Part shown: positions 8,577-16,657 of the stretch, one piece after another
How the letters are laid out: every line of letters starts with the position of its first letter
Numbering within the stretch: the stretch's first letter is position 1
Assembly: GCF_020131355.1 (NCBI RefSeq)
Contig: NZ_JAHLEL010000022.1
Coordinates: forward strand, 1 to 64,000
Source of the DNA: Pseudonocardia sp. ICBG1293
Lineage (GTDB): Bacteria > Actinomycetota > Actinomycetes > Mycobacteriales > Pseudonocardiaceae
DNA length: 64,000 bases
Direction of reading: 5' to 3'
Position numbers and translations under genes: made by a program
The notes under the pieces: generated by a model
Seen by the model: the letters and a program-made list of their open reading frames with translations, nothing else
Database searches by the model: none
Told to the model about the DNA's origin: nothing

Positions 8577-9968
8577 GTGGCGATCGGAGGTGGAGTGGTC
8601 GGGGGCGGAACGGCGTCGGAGCCGGCCGGGCAGGTGCGTGACGACCGGGTCGCGGTCGCGGTGGCGGGCCTGCTGTCGTTCACGGCGATGTTCGACATGA
8701 ACGTCGTCACCGTGGCCCTGCCGCGGATCGCGGAGGGATTCGGCGCCGATCCCCGGTCGGTCCAGTGGGTTGTGCTGGCGTATGCGATCCCGGCCGTGGC
8801 GTTGCTGCTGCCGGCGGGTCGGTGGCTGGACCGGGTCGCCGCGCGACCCGCGCTGCTCACCGCCGTCGGTGTCTTCGCCGCCGCGAACCTCACGGCCGTG
8901 GCCGCGCCGTCGCTGCCGGTGCTGGTCGGGCTGCGCGCCCTGCAGGGTGCCGGCGGCGCAGTGCTGATGGTGCTCATGCCGGTGCTCGCGGTGGCCGCGG
9001 TCGCCCCGCAGCGCCGGGGCCGGGCGATGGCGGTGCCCGCGACGGCCGGCCCGATCGGCGGCGTGCTGGGTCCCGCGGTGGGCGGGCCGATGATCGAGCT
9101 GGCCGGTTGGCGCGTTGCGTTCGTCCCTGCGGTGCTGGTGTCGCTGGTCGCGGTCGCGCTGGTCCGCCGGTCCCGGATCCCGGCCGGGGTGCTGGCCGGG
9201 CCGGACCGGGCGGGTCTGGCCGACGCCGCGCTGCTCGTCGCCGGTCTCGGACTCGTGTGTGCCGTCGTCACCGGTGTTCTCACCGGCCCGGCGGTGGTGG
9301 CCACGGCGATCGTGGTCGCGGTCGCCGCGCTCGCCACCTCGGCGTCGCGCCCCGGCGCTCGCGCGGTCGCCGCGGCGCTTCGGCCGCGTGGCGTCGCGCC
9401 CGCCGCGGCTGTGGCTCTGCTCGCCGGAGCGTTCGCGGCCGCCTCGTACCTGGTCGCCGTCGGGTTGCAGGCCGGGGGCTCCGGTCCGGCCGCCGCCGGG
9501 CTGGCGCTGCTGGCGTTCCCGCTGGGGATGGTCGTGGCCGGGCCGCCCGCGGGCCGGCTCGCCGACCGCTTCTCCCCGCGCGCGGTCGCGGTCGCGGGCG
9601 TCGCCCTCGCGGCGGTCGGCTTCACGCTGCTCGCCGCCCTCCCCGACGGGGGGTCCTGGACCCCGGTCGACGTCGCCTGGCGAGTGGCGCTGGCCGGACT
9701 GGGCACCGGGTTCTACGGCGGCCCCACCCAGGTGCTCGTCCTCGCCGGGGCCGCGCGGGACCGGATGACGACCGCCGGCGCCGTCGTGCAGTGCGCCCGC
9801 GCCCTAGGTTTCGCGGTCGGCCCGGCCGCCGCCGCGCTCGCCTGGAACACCGACGGCACGGTGCTCGCCACCCGTCCCGCCCTCGTCGTCACGGCGCTCA
9901 CGGCCGTCGTCGCCGCGTTGCTGCTGATCGGGCACCGCGACCGTCCCACCACCGAGGAGACCCCCTGA
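8577..9968 (+). CDS. MFS transporter, DHA2-like drug/metabolite exporter
   Basis: Proton-coupled efflux carrier, likely exporting the product of the genes behind it. Typical features are FTAMFDMNVVTVALPRIAEG (helix 1 motif), SVQWVVLAYAIPAVALLLPA, GRWLDRV (motif A region) and RALQGAGGAVLMVLMPV (motif B/C region), with about twelve hydrophobic helices across 463 aa. Start is GTG 8577 or GTG 8595; either leaves a short Gly-rich tail. The stop TGA overlaps the next ATG (TGATG), so it is the first gene of a tightly coupled operon with the amidotransferase. Confidence 0.88.
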   Translation: MAIGGGVVGGGTASEPAGQVRDDRVAVAVAGLLSFTAMFDMNVVTVALPRIAEGFGADPRSVQWVVLAYAIPAVALLLPAGRWLDRVAARPALLTAVGVFAAANLTAVAAPSLPVLVGLRALQGAGGAVLMVLMPVLAVAAVAPQRRGRAMAVPATAGPIGGVLGPAVGGPMIELAGWRVAFVPAVLVSLVAVALVRRSRIPAGVLAGPDRAGLADAALLVAGLGLVCAVVTGVLTGPAVVATAIVVAVAALATSASRPGARAVAAALRPRGVAPAAAVALLAGAFAAASYLVAVGLQAGGSGPAAAGLALLAFPLGMVVAGPPAGRLADRFSPRAVAVAGVALAAVGFTLLAALPDGGSWTPVDVAWRVALAGLGTGFYGGPTQVLVLAGAARDRMTTAGAVVQCARALGFAVGPAAAALAWNTDGTVLATRPALVVTALTAVVAALLLIGHRDRPTTEETP

Positions 9969-11809
9969 TGTGTGGCATCGCCGGCCTGGCCGAGCCCACT
10001 CCCGTCGCCGACCCGGCGGCGCTCCGAGCGGTCACCGAGGCCATGACCGCGACCCAGGTTCTGCGCGGACCCGACGCCGGCGGGGTGTGGCACGACGAAC
10101 GCGCCGCGCTCGGGCACCGCCGCCTCGCGGTGATCGACCTCGACGGTGGCGTGCAGCCGATGCTCGCCGGCAGCGAGGGCACCCGCACCGTCCTGTCCTA
10201 CTCCGGTGAGGTCTACAATCACCACGAGCTGCGCGCCGAGCTGCGCTCGCGCGGGCACCGGTTCGACACGCGCAACGACACCGAGGTCGTGCTCGCCGGG
10301 TACCGGGAGTGGGGGCTCGCCGTGCTCGACCGGCTGGAGGGCATGTTCGCGTTCGCGGTGTGGGACCAGCCGACCGGGCGGCTCGTACTGGGCCGCGACC
10401 GGCTCGGCGTCAAACCGCTGTACTGGGCCCGCACCCCGACCGGTGGCGTCGCGTTCGGCTCCGAGCCCAAGGCCCTGTTCGCCCACCCCGGTATCGACCC
10501 GGTCGCCGACGTCGAGAGCCTGCGCGACGGCTACTCGCTGCTGTTCTCCACCTGGCCCGGCGTCTACGCCGGTGTCGCGGAGGTCGAGCCCGGCGGGTGG
10601 CTGCTGTTCGACGGCGACGGCGTGCGCACCGGCCGCTACTGGCAGCTGGAGCTGCGTGAGCACACCGACGGCCCCGAGGCGACCGCCGACCACGTCGCGG
10701 CGCTCGTCGAGCGGGCGGCCCGGTCCCGGCTGGAGGCCGACGTCGAGATCTGCAGCCTGCTCTCGGGCGGGCTCGACTCCTCGGTCGTGACCGCGTTCGC
10801 CGCGGCGGAACTGCGCGACCGCCGCGGGCCCGACGCGGTGCTGCGCTCCTACGCCGTCGACTACACCGACCAGGCCCGTGAGTTCACCGGCGACGTCCTG
10901 CGCACCGGGCACGACACCCCCTATGCGGCCGAGGCCGGGGCGCACATCGGCACCGACCACTCGGTGACCGTGCTCGACCCGGCGGCGCTGCTCGACCTGG
11001 AGCACCGGCGCGCCGTCGTCGCGGCCCGGGACTCCCCGATCGGCGTCGGCGACATGGACACCTCGCTGTACCTGCTGTTCGGCCGGGTCCGCGAGCACTC
11101 GACGGTCGCGCTGTCCGGGGAGGCCGCCGACGAGGTGTTCGGCGGCTACCCCTGGTTCCACGCCGAGCGTCCGCGGGCCACGGCGACGTTCCCGTGGCTG
11201 CTGGTCACCGGCGACGACGCGGCGGTCCCGCTGCACCCCGACCTCGCGGCCGCCATGCGGATCACCGAGTTCCGCGCCGACACCTACGCCGCCGCGCTCG
11301 CCGCCGTCCCGCACCACGACGACGAGTCACCCGAGCAGCACCGCTCGCGCGAGCTGCAGCACCTCTCGCTCACCCGCTGGGTGCGTCAGCTCCTGCACCG
11401 CAAGGACCGGCTGTCGATGGCGCACGGCCTGGAGGTCCGCGTGCCCTACTGTGACCACCGCCTCGTCGAGTACGCGTTCTCGGTCCCGTGGAGCGAGCAG
11501 ACCCGCGACGGCCGGGAGAAGTCGCTGCTGCGCAGAGCGGGTGCGAAGCACCTGCCCGACTCGGTGCTGTGGCGGGCCAAGAACCACTACCCGGCCACCC
11601 ACGACCCCGGCTACGCCACCGGGCTGCAGGAGCTGGCCCGCGACGCCCTGACCGTCGACGGCGTCACCGACGTCGTCGACCGCACCCGCATCGACCCGCT
11701 GCTCGACGCGCCCGCGGAGGGGCTCGACTGGGGCACCCGGCTGCGCCTGGAGCGGGTCGTCGACCTCGCCCTGTGGCTCGACGTCGCCCGGCCCGCGCTG
11801 CGGATCTGA
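9968..11809 (+). CDS. Asparagine synthetase B-like glutamine amidotransferase
   Basis: Catalyses ATP-dependent amide formation with ammonia from glutamine. N-terminal class II amidotransferase: Cys2 nucleophile (MCGIAGL), RRLAVIDLDGG, SGEVYNHHELRAELRSRGH and the NDTEV loop. C-terminal synthetase domain: ATP-pyrophosphatase loop SGGLDSS near residue 266, SGEAADEVFGGYPWF and RVPYCDHRLVEYAFS. 613 aa, normal for AsnB. Position inside an isocyanide-synthase operon suggests it tailors or conjugates the product rather than making free asparagine, but a housekeeping role cannot be excluded. Start ATG 9968 is fixed by the catalytic Cys at position 2. Confidence 0.92.
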   Translation: MCGIAGLAEPTPVADPAALRAVTEAMTATQVLRGPDAGGVWHDERAALGHRRLAVIDLDGGVQPMLAGSEGTRTVLSYSGEVYNHHELRAELRSRGHRFDTRNDTEVVLAGYREWGLAVLDRLEGMFAFAVWDQPTGRLVLGRDRLGVKPLYWARTPTGGVAFGSEPKALFAHPGIDPVADVESLRDGYSLLFSTWPGVYAGVAEVEPGGWLLFDGDGVRTGRYWQLELREHTDGPEATADHVAALVERAARSRLEADVEICSLLSGGLDSSVVTAFAAAELRDRRGPDAVLRSYAVDYTDQAREFTGDVLRTGHDTPYAAEAGAHIGTDHSVTVLDPAALLDLEHRRAVVAARDSPIGVGDMDTSLYLLFGRVREHSTVALSGEAADEVFGGYPWFHAERPRATATFPWLLVTGDDAAVPLHPDLAAAMRITEFRADTYAAALAAVPHHDDESPEQHRSRELQHLSLTRWVRQLLHRKDRLSMAHGLEVRVPYCDHRLVEYAFSVPWSEQTRDGREKSLLRRAGAKHLPDSVLWRAKNHYPATHDPGYATGLQELARDALTVDGVTDVVDRTRIDPLLDAPAEGLDWGTRLRLERVVDLALWLDVARPALRI

Positions 11810-11819
11810 GAGGACACCG

Positions 11820-13067
11820 ATAATCTCCCACCACGAGACTGAGCCGGTCCCGCTCGTCGGCCCGGACTACAAACGCGACCCCTACCCGCTCTACGGGGAG
11901 CTGCGCCGCCGTTGCCCGATCCACCGGGTGGCGTTCGCCAGCGGCGTGCACGCCTGGCTGGTCACGGGCTACGACGCCGCCCACGCCACCCTGAACGACC
12001 GGCGCCTGGGCAAGGACCACCGCCTGGGCAACGACCGCTGGCGGGCGCGGGCGTCGATCATGCCCGAACCGCAGCACTCCCAGCTGCAGGTCCACCTGCT
12101 GCACCAGGACCCGCCCACCCACACCGTGATGCGACGGCTGGTGACCGAGTCCTTCACCCCGCGGGCTGCCGAGGAACTGCGCCCACGGCTGCAGGAGATC
12201 GCCGACCGGCTCCTGGACGACCTGACGGCCACCGACGGACCGGTGGACCTGGTCGCGGGGTCCGCCGCCCACTTCCCGCTCGCCGCGCTGGCCCTGGCGA
12301 TCGGGCTGCCCGACGAGCTCGCGTCGGGGTTCCGGCGGGAGTGGGTCGGCGTCGTCGCCCCGGTCGGGCCCTCCGACCCGCGCCGCGCCCACTACGAGGG
12401 GCTGCTGCACGGGCTGCAGGACTACATTGTCCGTGTCGTCGACGGCGTGCGCGGTCTGCCCGGCGGCGGGCTGCTCACCCGTCTGGTCGCCGCCCGCGAC
12501 GCCGACGAGCTCACCGCGGAGCAGCTCAACTCCATGGTCTTCCAGCTGCTCGTGGCCGGGCAGGAGCCGGTGACGAACCAGATCACCACCGCGCTGGTCG
12601 CGCTCCTGCACCGCCCCGACGAGCTCGACCGCCTCGCCGCCGACCCGGCGCTGCTGCCGCGCGCGGTGGAGGAACTGCTGCGCTACGACAGCGCGTTCGA
12701 GCTCACCACCTGGCGGTTCCTCGCAGAGACCGACGACCTGCACGGCCGCGAGGTCCCCGCCGGGGACTCGGTGATCGTGTCGCTGTGCGCGGCCAACCGC
12801 GACCCGCGCCGCTTCGACCGAGCCGACGAGCTGGTGCTCGACCGCAGCCCGAACCCGCACCTCGCGTTCGGACACGGCATCCACTTCTGTCCTGGCGCCG
12901 CGCTGGCCCGCGTCGAGCTGCAGGTCGCGTTGGGCACCCTGCTCGCCCGGCTGCCCGGCATGCGGTTCGCCACCGATCCCGCCGCGCTCGACTGGACCCC
13001 GGCCGTGCTGGGCCGCGGTGTCCGCGCACTCCTCGTGACCCACGACGCGTCGTCGCACGCCCGCTGA
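11820..13067 (+). CDS. Cytochrome P450 monooxygenase
   Basis: Heme monooxygenase, probably oxidising the isonitrile scaffold. I-helix LLVAGQEPVTNQITTAL, K-helix ExxR in VEELLRYDS, PERF-like FDRADELVLDRSPN and the heme-Cys loop FGHGIHFCPGAALARVELQ are all present. The conserved N-terminus (LVGPDYKRDPYPLYGELRRR) is encoded from about 11847, yet no ATG/GTG/TTG lies upstream in frame: the best SD (gagagga, 11808-11814) is followed by ATA 11820 and ATC 11823. Translation therefore uses a rare ATA/ATC start, or a base error hides an ATG. GTG 11928 would delete the family N-terminus. About 414 aa. Confidence 0.9.
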   Translation: MISHHETEPVPLVGPDYKRDPYPLYGELRRRCPIHRVAFASGVHAWLVTGYDAAHATLNDRRLGKDHRLGNDRWRARASIMPEPQHSQLQVHLLHQDPPTHTVMRRLVTESFTPRAAEELRPRLQEIADRLLDDLTATDGPVDLVAGSAAHFPLAALALAIGLPDELASGFRREWVGVVAPVGPSDPRRAHYEGLLHGLQDYIVRVVDGVRGLPGGGLLTRLVAARDADELTAEQLNSMVFQLLVAGQEPVTNQITTALVALLHRPDELDRLAADPALLPRAVEELLRYDSAFELTTWRFLAETDDLHGREVPAGDSVIVSLCAANRDPRRFDRADELVLDRSPNPHLAFGHGIHFCPGAALARVELQVALGTLLARLPGMRFATDPAALDWTPAVLGRGVRALLVTHDASSHAR

Positions 13068-13125
13068 CCCGACCGACACCCACCACGCCGTCGTCACCCG
13101 TGGCGACCCGCCGATCGGAGCATCG

Positions 13126-14097
13126 TTGATCGCCTGTGCCCCGGACCCGGTCACCGACCGGACCCGCACCGACGCCGTCGTCGAGGACGTCCTCGACATC
13201 CTGCTGCGCCACCGGCGCGCCCCGCGCGACGAGCCGGCGCCCGAGCCCTCCGCCTTCGACCCGCAGCGCGCCCAGATCCGGGCCGCCGTCACCGCCGGTA
13301 CACCACTGCGGCTGGTGCTACCGGCGTTCCCCTGCAAGTCCCCGAACCCGGCCAAGGTGCTCGGCCGGCTGCCCGACGCGGGGGAGCGGCTGTCGCTGCA
13401 CCACCTGGACCGCGTCCGGGCCGAGATCGCCGCCGTGCACGAACCGGGTTCGCGGGTGCCCGTCTGCTCCGACGGGCACGTCTTCGCCGACCTCATCGGA
13501 GTGCCCGACGTGCACGTCGACGAGTACGGCGCCGCACTCCGCGAGCTCGCCGCGGCGGAGCGGCTGCCGGGCTTCGAGTTCTTCGACCTGTCGGACGCCT
13601 ACCCCGATCGCAGCCACTGCGAACGCCGTGCGCTGCTCGACCGGCTGTGGGCGCCGTCGGTCGAGCAGTTGCGGGAGCGCTGCCGCGCCGACCCCTCCGA
13701 ACGCGCGCTCTACCTGGGGATCGTGCGGTTCCTCGTCGAGGACGCCGGCGACCACGAGGGCAGCCGCGCCGCCCTGCAGCGCCGCTCCCGGGAGCGCGGC
13801 TACCGGGTCGTGGCCCGCAGCAACGCCTGGAGCGCGCTGGTCGCCGATCGGTTCCCCGACGGCGTGCGGCTGTCCATCCACCCGCATCCGGCCGGCTCGT
13901 CGAAGCTGGGTGTGCGCCTGGTGCCGGCCGACGACGCATGGATGACCCCGTGGCACTCGTGCGCGGTGCGGGGGCGGGACGGGACCTGGTCGCTCCAGCG
14001 GGCCGACCGGGCCCGGCGTTCGGGCGGCCTGGTCAGGCGCGCGGGACGACCTGACCACGTCGCCGCTGGTCAGCCCGGTACAGGATGGTCGCCGTGA
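13126..14097 (+). CDS. Isocyanide (isonitrile) synthase, PvcA/DIT1 family
   Basis: Converts the alpha-amino group of an aromatic amino acid (Tyr or Trp in known members) into an isonitrile using ribulose-5-phosphate. The diagnostic motif FPCKSPNPAKVLGRLPDAGE occurs near residues 69-88, followed by VPVCSDGHVFADLIGVPDVHV, SIHPHPAGSSKLGVRLVP and TPWHSCAV, in the usual family order. 323 aa, full length. TTG 13126 is the likely start, with GGAG five bases upstream. Last gene of the operon (MFS, AsnB-like, P450, synthase), 58 bases behind the P450 stop. Substrate choice cannot be read from sequence alone. Confidence 0.88.
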   Translation: MIACAPDPVTDRTRTDAVVEDVLDILLRHRRAPRDEPAPEPSAFDPQRAQIRAAVTAGTPLRLVLPAFPCKSPNPAKVLGRLPDAGERLSLHHLDRVRAEIAAVHEPGSRVPVCSDGHVFADLIGVPDVHVDEYGAALRELAAAERLPGFEFFDLSDAYPDRSHCERRALLDRLWAPSVEQLRERCRADPSERALYLGIVRFLVEDAGDHEGSRAALQRRSRERGYRVVARSNAWSALVADRFPDGVRLSIHPHPAGSSKLGVRLVPADDAWMTPWHSCAVRGRDGTWSLQRADRARRSGGLVRRAGRPDHVAAGQPGTGWSP

Positions 14098-14420
14098 TCA
14101 CACGAACCGTTCTTCGACCATTGCCCGTCCCACCGCCGGACACCGATGGCGTGGCCCCGGTGGTTGCCGTACTGCTGGTCGCCACCGTCGATGACCGATG
14201 ACGCCGTGCGGGGCCCGTCGCGCGGGACCGCCCGGGTGTGACTGCGGTTGCGGCGATCCTCACAGCGGTCGGCTTACGGCTCCGGCCGGAATCCAGCGCT
14301 TCGCCGAGGCCAGACGCGGGCGGACTCGAGCGCCGTCGCAGCCACGGCCGCATGAACACGCTGGAGGCTTCGGCCACCACGGAGCGCTTACTTGGCTCTG
14401 ACTCGCTACGTTGTAGGCTG
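14098..14420. other. Intergenic region upstream of the riboswitch
   Basis: About 320 bases with no credible gene. It must contain the promoter of the guanidine-riboswitch transcript, probably in the last 80 bases, but no clear hexamers stand out. Confidence 0.4.
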
Positions 14421-14481
14421 GAGGCTAAAGGAGCCTCGCGGACGAGGTGAACCAGTACCCGCGCAGCGACAAGACTGGTTC
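14421..14481 (+). ncRNA. Guanidine-III riboswitch (ykkC-III / mini-aptamer) with upstream hairpin
   Basis: The core at 14437-14481 matches the ykkC-III consensus: GGACGAGGTG, then arm AACCAG, TACCC, a short linker, ACAAGAC and the pairing arm CTGGTT. A separate perfect stem GAGGCT/AGCCTC (14421-14426 with 14432-14437) precedes it. The Shine-Dalgarno AGGGAG (14482-14487) follows directly, so guanidine binding would expose or hide the ribosome site of the SMR gene at 14494, as known for this class. Confidence 0.88.
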
Positions 14482-14493
14482 AGGGAGTTCCTA

Positions 14494-14932
14494 ATGGCTT
14501 GGGGCATCTTAGAGGTCGTTTCAGAACGACTTGTCGAGTTTCCATTGACCCCTCGACGACAGATCAAACGGCAGGTCAGATAGCCGCTTGTCGTCTACAA
14601 CAGACACGTCGACCTCGTTCTGAAATGACCTCTTAATCGCGGCGGGCGTCCTCGAGGCGGTATGGGCGACAGCATTGTCGGCCTCGGACGGATTCAAGCG
14701 TCGCAAACCGACGATCGTCTTCGCTGTCGCGCTGGTGTTCAGCATGATCGGTCTTGCCGTGGCGATGCAGAGCCTGCCCACCGGTACGTCGTACGCGGTC
14801 TGGGTCGGCGTCGGCGCCGTGCTGACCGCCGGATGGGCGATCTTCAGCGGCAAGGAGAAGGCCACCCCGATGAAGGCGATCCTGCTCGCCGGGCTGGTCG
14901 GCAGCGTCGTCGCGCTCAAGGTGGTGTCGTGA
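14494..14932 (+). pseudogene. SMR guanidinium exporter subunit 1 (Gdx/SugE type), interrupted by MITE
   Basis: Removing the MITE and one TTA restores an uninterrupted ORF: MAWGIL then IAAGVLEAVWATALSASDGF, ending VALKVVS. That is a four-helix small multidrug resistance protein of about 105 aa. The MITE sits after codon 6 and adds a stop 30 codons later. Reinitiation at TTG 14675 would lose helix 1 with the essential Glu (LEAVW), so the subunit is very probably dead. The gene lies right behind a guanidine-III riboswitch and overlaps the second SMR gene, so the pair would form a heteromeric guanidinium/H+ antiporter. Confidence 0.88.
14512..14632 (+). mobile_element. 121-bp MITE, copy 1
   Basis: Begins GAGGTCGTTTCAGAACGA and ends with its inverted copy (one mismatch, R at position 7). 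Flanked by the target duplication TTA (14509-14511 and 14633-14635). No coding capacity. Inserted in the first SMR gene. Confidence 0.93.
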
Positions 14933-15309
14933 TGAGCTGGATCGTCCTGGTCGTCAGCGCAGTGTTCGAGGCAGTCTGGGCGACCGCACTCGGACAGTCC
15001 GATGGGTTCAGCAGGCTGGCTCCGACGGTGGTCTTCGTGGTCTTCCTGGCTCTGAGCATGATCGGATTGGCGCTTGCGATGCGTCACATCCCGATCAGTG
15101 TCGCGTACTCGGTCTGGATCGGGATCGGTGCCGTGCTCACCGTCGCCTACGCCATGGTGACTGGCGGTGAGCAGTTCACCGCGGCCAAGGCCGTCGTGCT
15201 GACCATCCTGATCAGCTGCATCGTCGGTCTGAAGTTCACCAAGGCCTCTACTTCGATCACTGAAGCGACGGCTGAGGCGTTGTCCGTAGACGCTGAGCAG
15301 CCGAAGTAG
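14932..15309 (+). CDS. SMR guanidinium exporter subunit 2 (Gdx/SugE type)
   Basis: Small multidrug resistance family protein with four membrane helices: MSWIVLVVSAVFEAVWATAL contains the essential helix-1 Glu in FEAVWATAL, followed by LALSMIGLALAMRHIPISVA and YSVWIGIGAVLTV. A C-terminal extension of about 20 polar residues (SITEATAEALSVDAEQPK) is longer than usual. The ATG overlaps the stop of subunit 1 (TGATG), so translation is coupled. With subunit 1 broken, this intact partner may be poorly translated or non-functional unless it homodimerises. Confidence 0.88.
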   Translation: MSWIVLVVSAVFEAVWATALGQSDGFSRLAPTVVFVVFLALSMIGLALAMRHIPISVAYSVWIGIGAVLTVAYAMVTGGEQFTAAKAVVLTILISCIVGLKFTKASTSITEATAEALSVDAEQPK

Positions 15310-15408
15310 GACGTACCGGACCAGAGCTGCTGTCGCGAGCGGCGGCAGTGGCCCGAGTTGCCCCACCCGTCAAGCCAGCGCACCATTGATAGCGCTAGCT
15401 GAATCTCC

Positions 15409-15723
15409 CTAGTGTCGCGTAAACGATGTTCTTTGACCGGGTCGGCAGTGGTTGAGTAGGTCGTCTGCGGGCTTGGTCCAGACGAACGGGTGGCAGCGTT
15501 CGTTCCAGCCATCGACGAACCGGCCGATCGCGCCGATCAGTTCTCTGACGCTGCCGAAGCTGCCACGGCGGATGGCCTGGCGGGTGATGACCCCGAAGAA
15601 GACCTCGACCATGTTCAGCCACGATCCCGAGGTCGGGGTGAGGTGCAGGGTGATCCGCGGGTTGCGGGCCAGCCAGGCCTTTACCGCGGGGTGCTTGTGG
15701 GTCGCGTAGTTGTCCACCACCGC
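15409..15723 (-). mobile_element. IS630-family transposase fragment (3' end)
   Basis: Encodes the last ~104 residues of the same transposase found complete at 21357 and 26428 (VDNYATHKHPAVKAWLARNP, SGSWLNMVEVFFG). It keeps the CTAG terminal end at 15409. Identity with the whole copies stops at about 15723, where another sequence joins. The next ~40 bases encode a hydrophobic stretch of unknown origin. Confidence 0.88.
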
Positions 15724-15755
15724 CGAGACGACCGTGGAGGTGACGACCAGCGCGA

Positions 15756-16275
15756 TCAGCGCCTAGATTGACCACGAAGGCTCACGCGGTAGTGCCGATC
15801 CCCATCCACCACATCCGCGGACGCAACCCACACCCTAGCCGCTCCCGCAGGCGGCACTTCAAACCAGCTCCGACCAGGGGCTATGTCCGGCCGCGCCCCC
15901 TTTCTGGCGTATTCGGTTGCCACCCCAGGTGCGGGCTGGTGGGTGACCAGGGCGTAGGTCGGGGCTCGCCCTGCCTCAGTGCCGAGGAACTCTGCACTCG
16001 CGCCCGGCTCTACGACGACGAGGAGACCCTGGTCCCGGGCCCATGTCAGCACTCTGGACACGGTGCGGGTGGCCCGGTTGCCGGCGGCCGCGAGGTGCTG
16101 GCTGGTCAGCCCGGATATGAGACCGGTGTCCCAGTCCATGTGGCGGACGAGGCGGCGGAGGACCGCCGACCAGCTACGGCGCTTGTCGGAGCGCCACTTC
16201 TCATCGTCGACGAGGCGGGCGATGTGTGCCAGGGCCTCGCTCTGGGACGCCAGCAAGCGCCATTCGTCGTCGATG
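15756..16275 (-). pseudogene. 5'-truncated copy of the 32.2-kb replication-like gene
   Basis: Encodes a segment closely matching residues in the middle of the protein at 32158-33546: ALAHIARLVDDEKWRSDKRR, HMDWDTGLISGLTSQHLAAA and DQGLLVVVEPGASAEFLGTE. The IS3 element at 16276 removes its 5' end. After ALVTHQPAPG the sequence diverges from the full-length relative and ends at 15756. It is a remnant of a paralogue, probably from a plasmid or integrative element. Confidence 0.65.
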
Positions 16276-16345
16276 TGAGGTTCCCCCGCTTTGCCGGAGT
16301 GTCTGAACACTGGTTCGATCTTGAGGGCCAGGAAGGAAGGCACTG

Positions 16346-16657
16346 GTGCCCGCACCGAAAAAGTACCCCGATGAGCTGCGCGAACGAGCGGTTCGGCTGT
16401 ATCGGGAGTCCGACCCTCGCCCGACGTTCCGGGGGCTCGCCGAGCAGCTCGGGGTGCATCACGAGGCCCTGCGCAACTGGGTCCGTCAGGCCGAGGCAGA
16501 CACCGGCGAGCGCCATGATCGGCCGTCGACCGACATGCTCGCCGAGAACCGCCGGCTCGCGCGGGAGAACGCTGAGCTGCGGCGGGTCAACGAGGTCCTG
16601 CGCGCGGCGAGCGCCTATTTCGCCAGCGAGATCGGCCCGACCCGGAGGAAATCATGA
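16346..16657 (+). CDS. IS3 OrfA, helix-turn-helix transposase subunit
   Basis: 103-aa IS3 OrfA: HTH segment PDELRERAVRLYRESDPRPT, then LAEQLGVHHEALRNWVRQAE, and a leucine-zipper-like C-terminal helix (LAENRRLARENAELRRVNEV). Binds the IS ends. Its stop overlaps the orfB ATG by 4 bases (ATGA) behind a good SD (cggagg), suggesting coupling rather than the classical -1 slip. Confidence 0.93.
   Translation: MPAPKKYPDELRERAVRLYRESDPRPTFRGLAEQLGVHHEALRNWVRQAEADTGERHDRPSTDMLAENRRLARENAELRRVNEVLRAASAYFASEIGPTRRKS

Noticed and set aside
8423..9706. 427-aa minus-strand ORF
   Set aside because: Antisense of the MFS gene; Ala/Thr/Pro/Arg-rich shadow composition.
14392..14583. 63-aa ORF containing a peptide repeated elsewhere in the window
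   Set aside because: The repeated tail is translated MITE sequence that stops inside the element, so it is not a protein family.
14512..14632. MITE as a structured RNA, attC site or riboswitch
   Set aside because: Eight apparently identical copies with target duplications and both orientations are explained by transposition; no integrase or cassette context.
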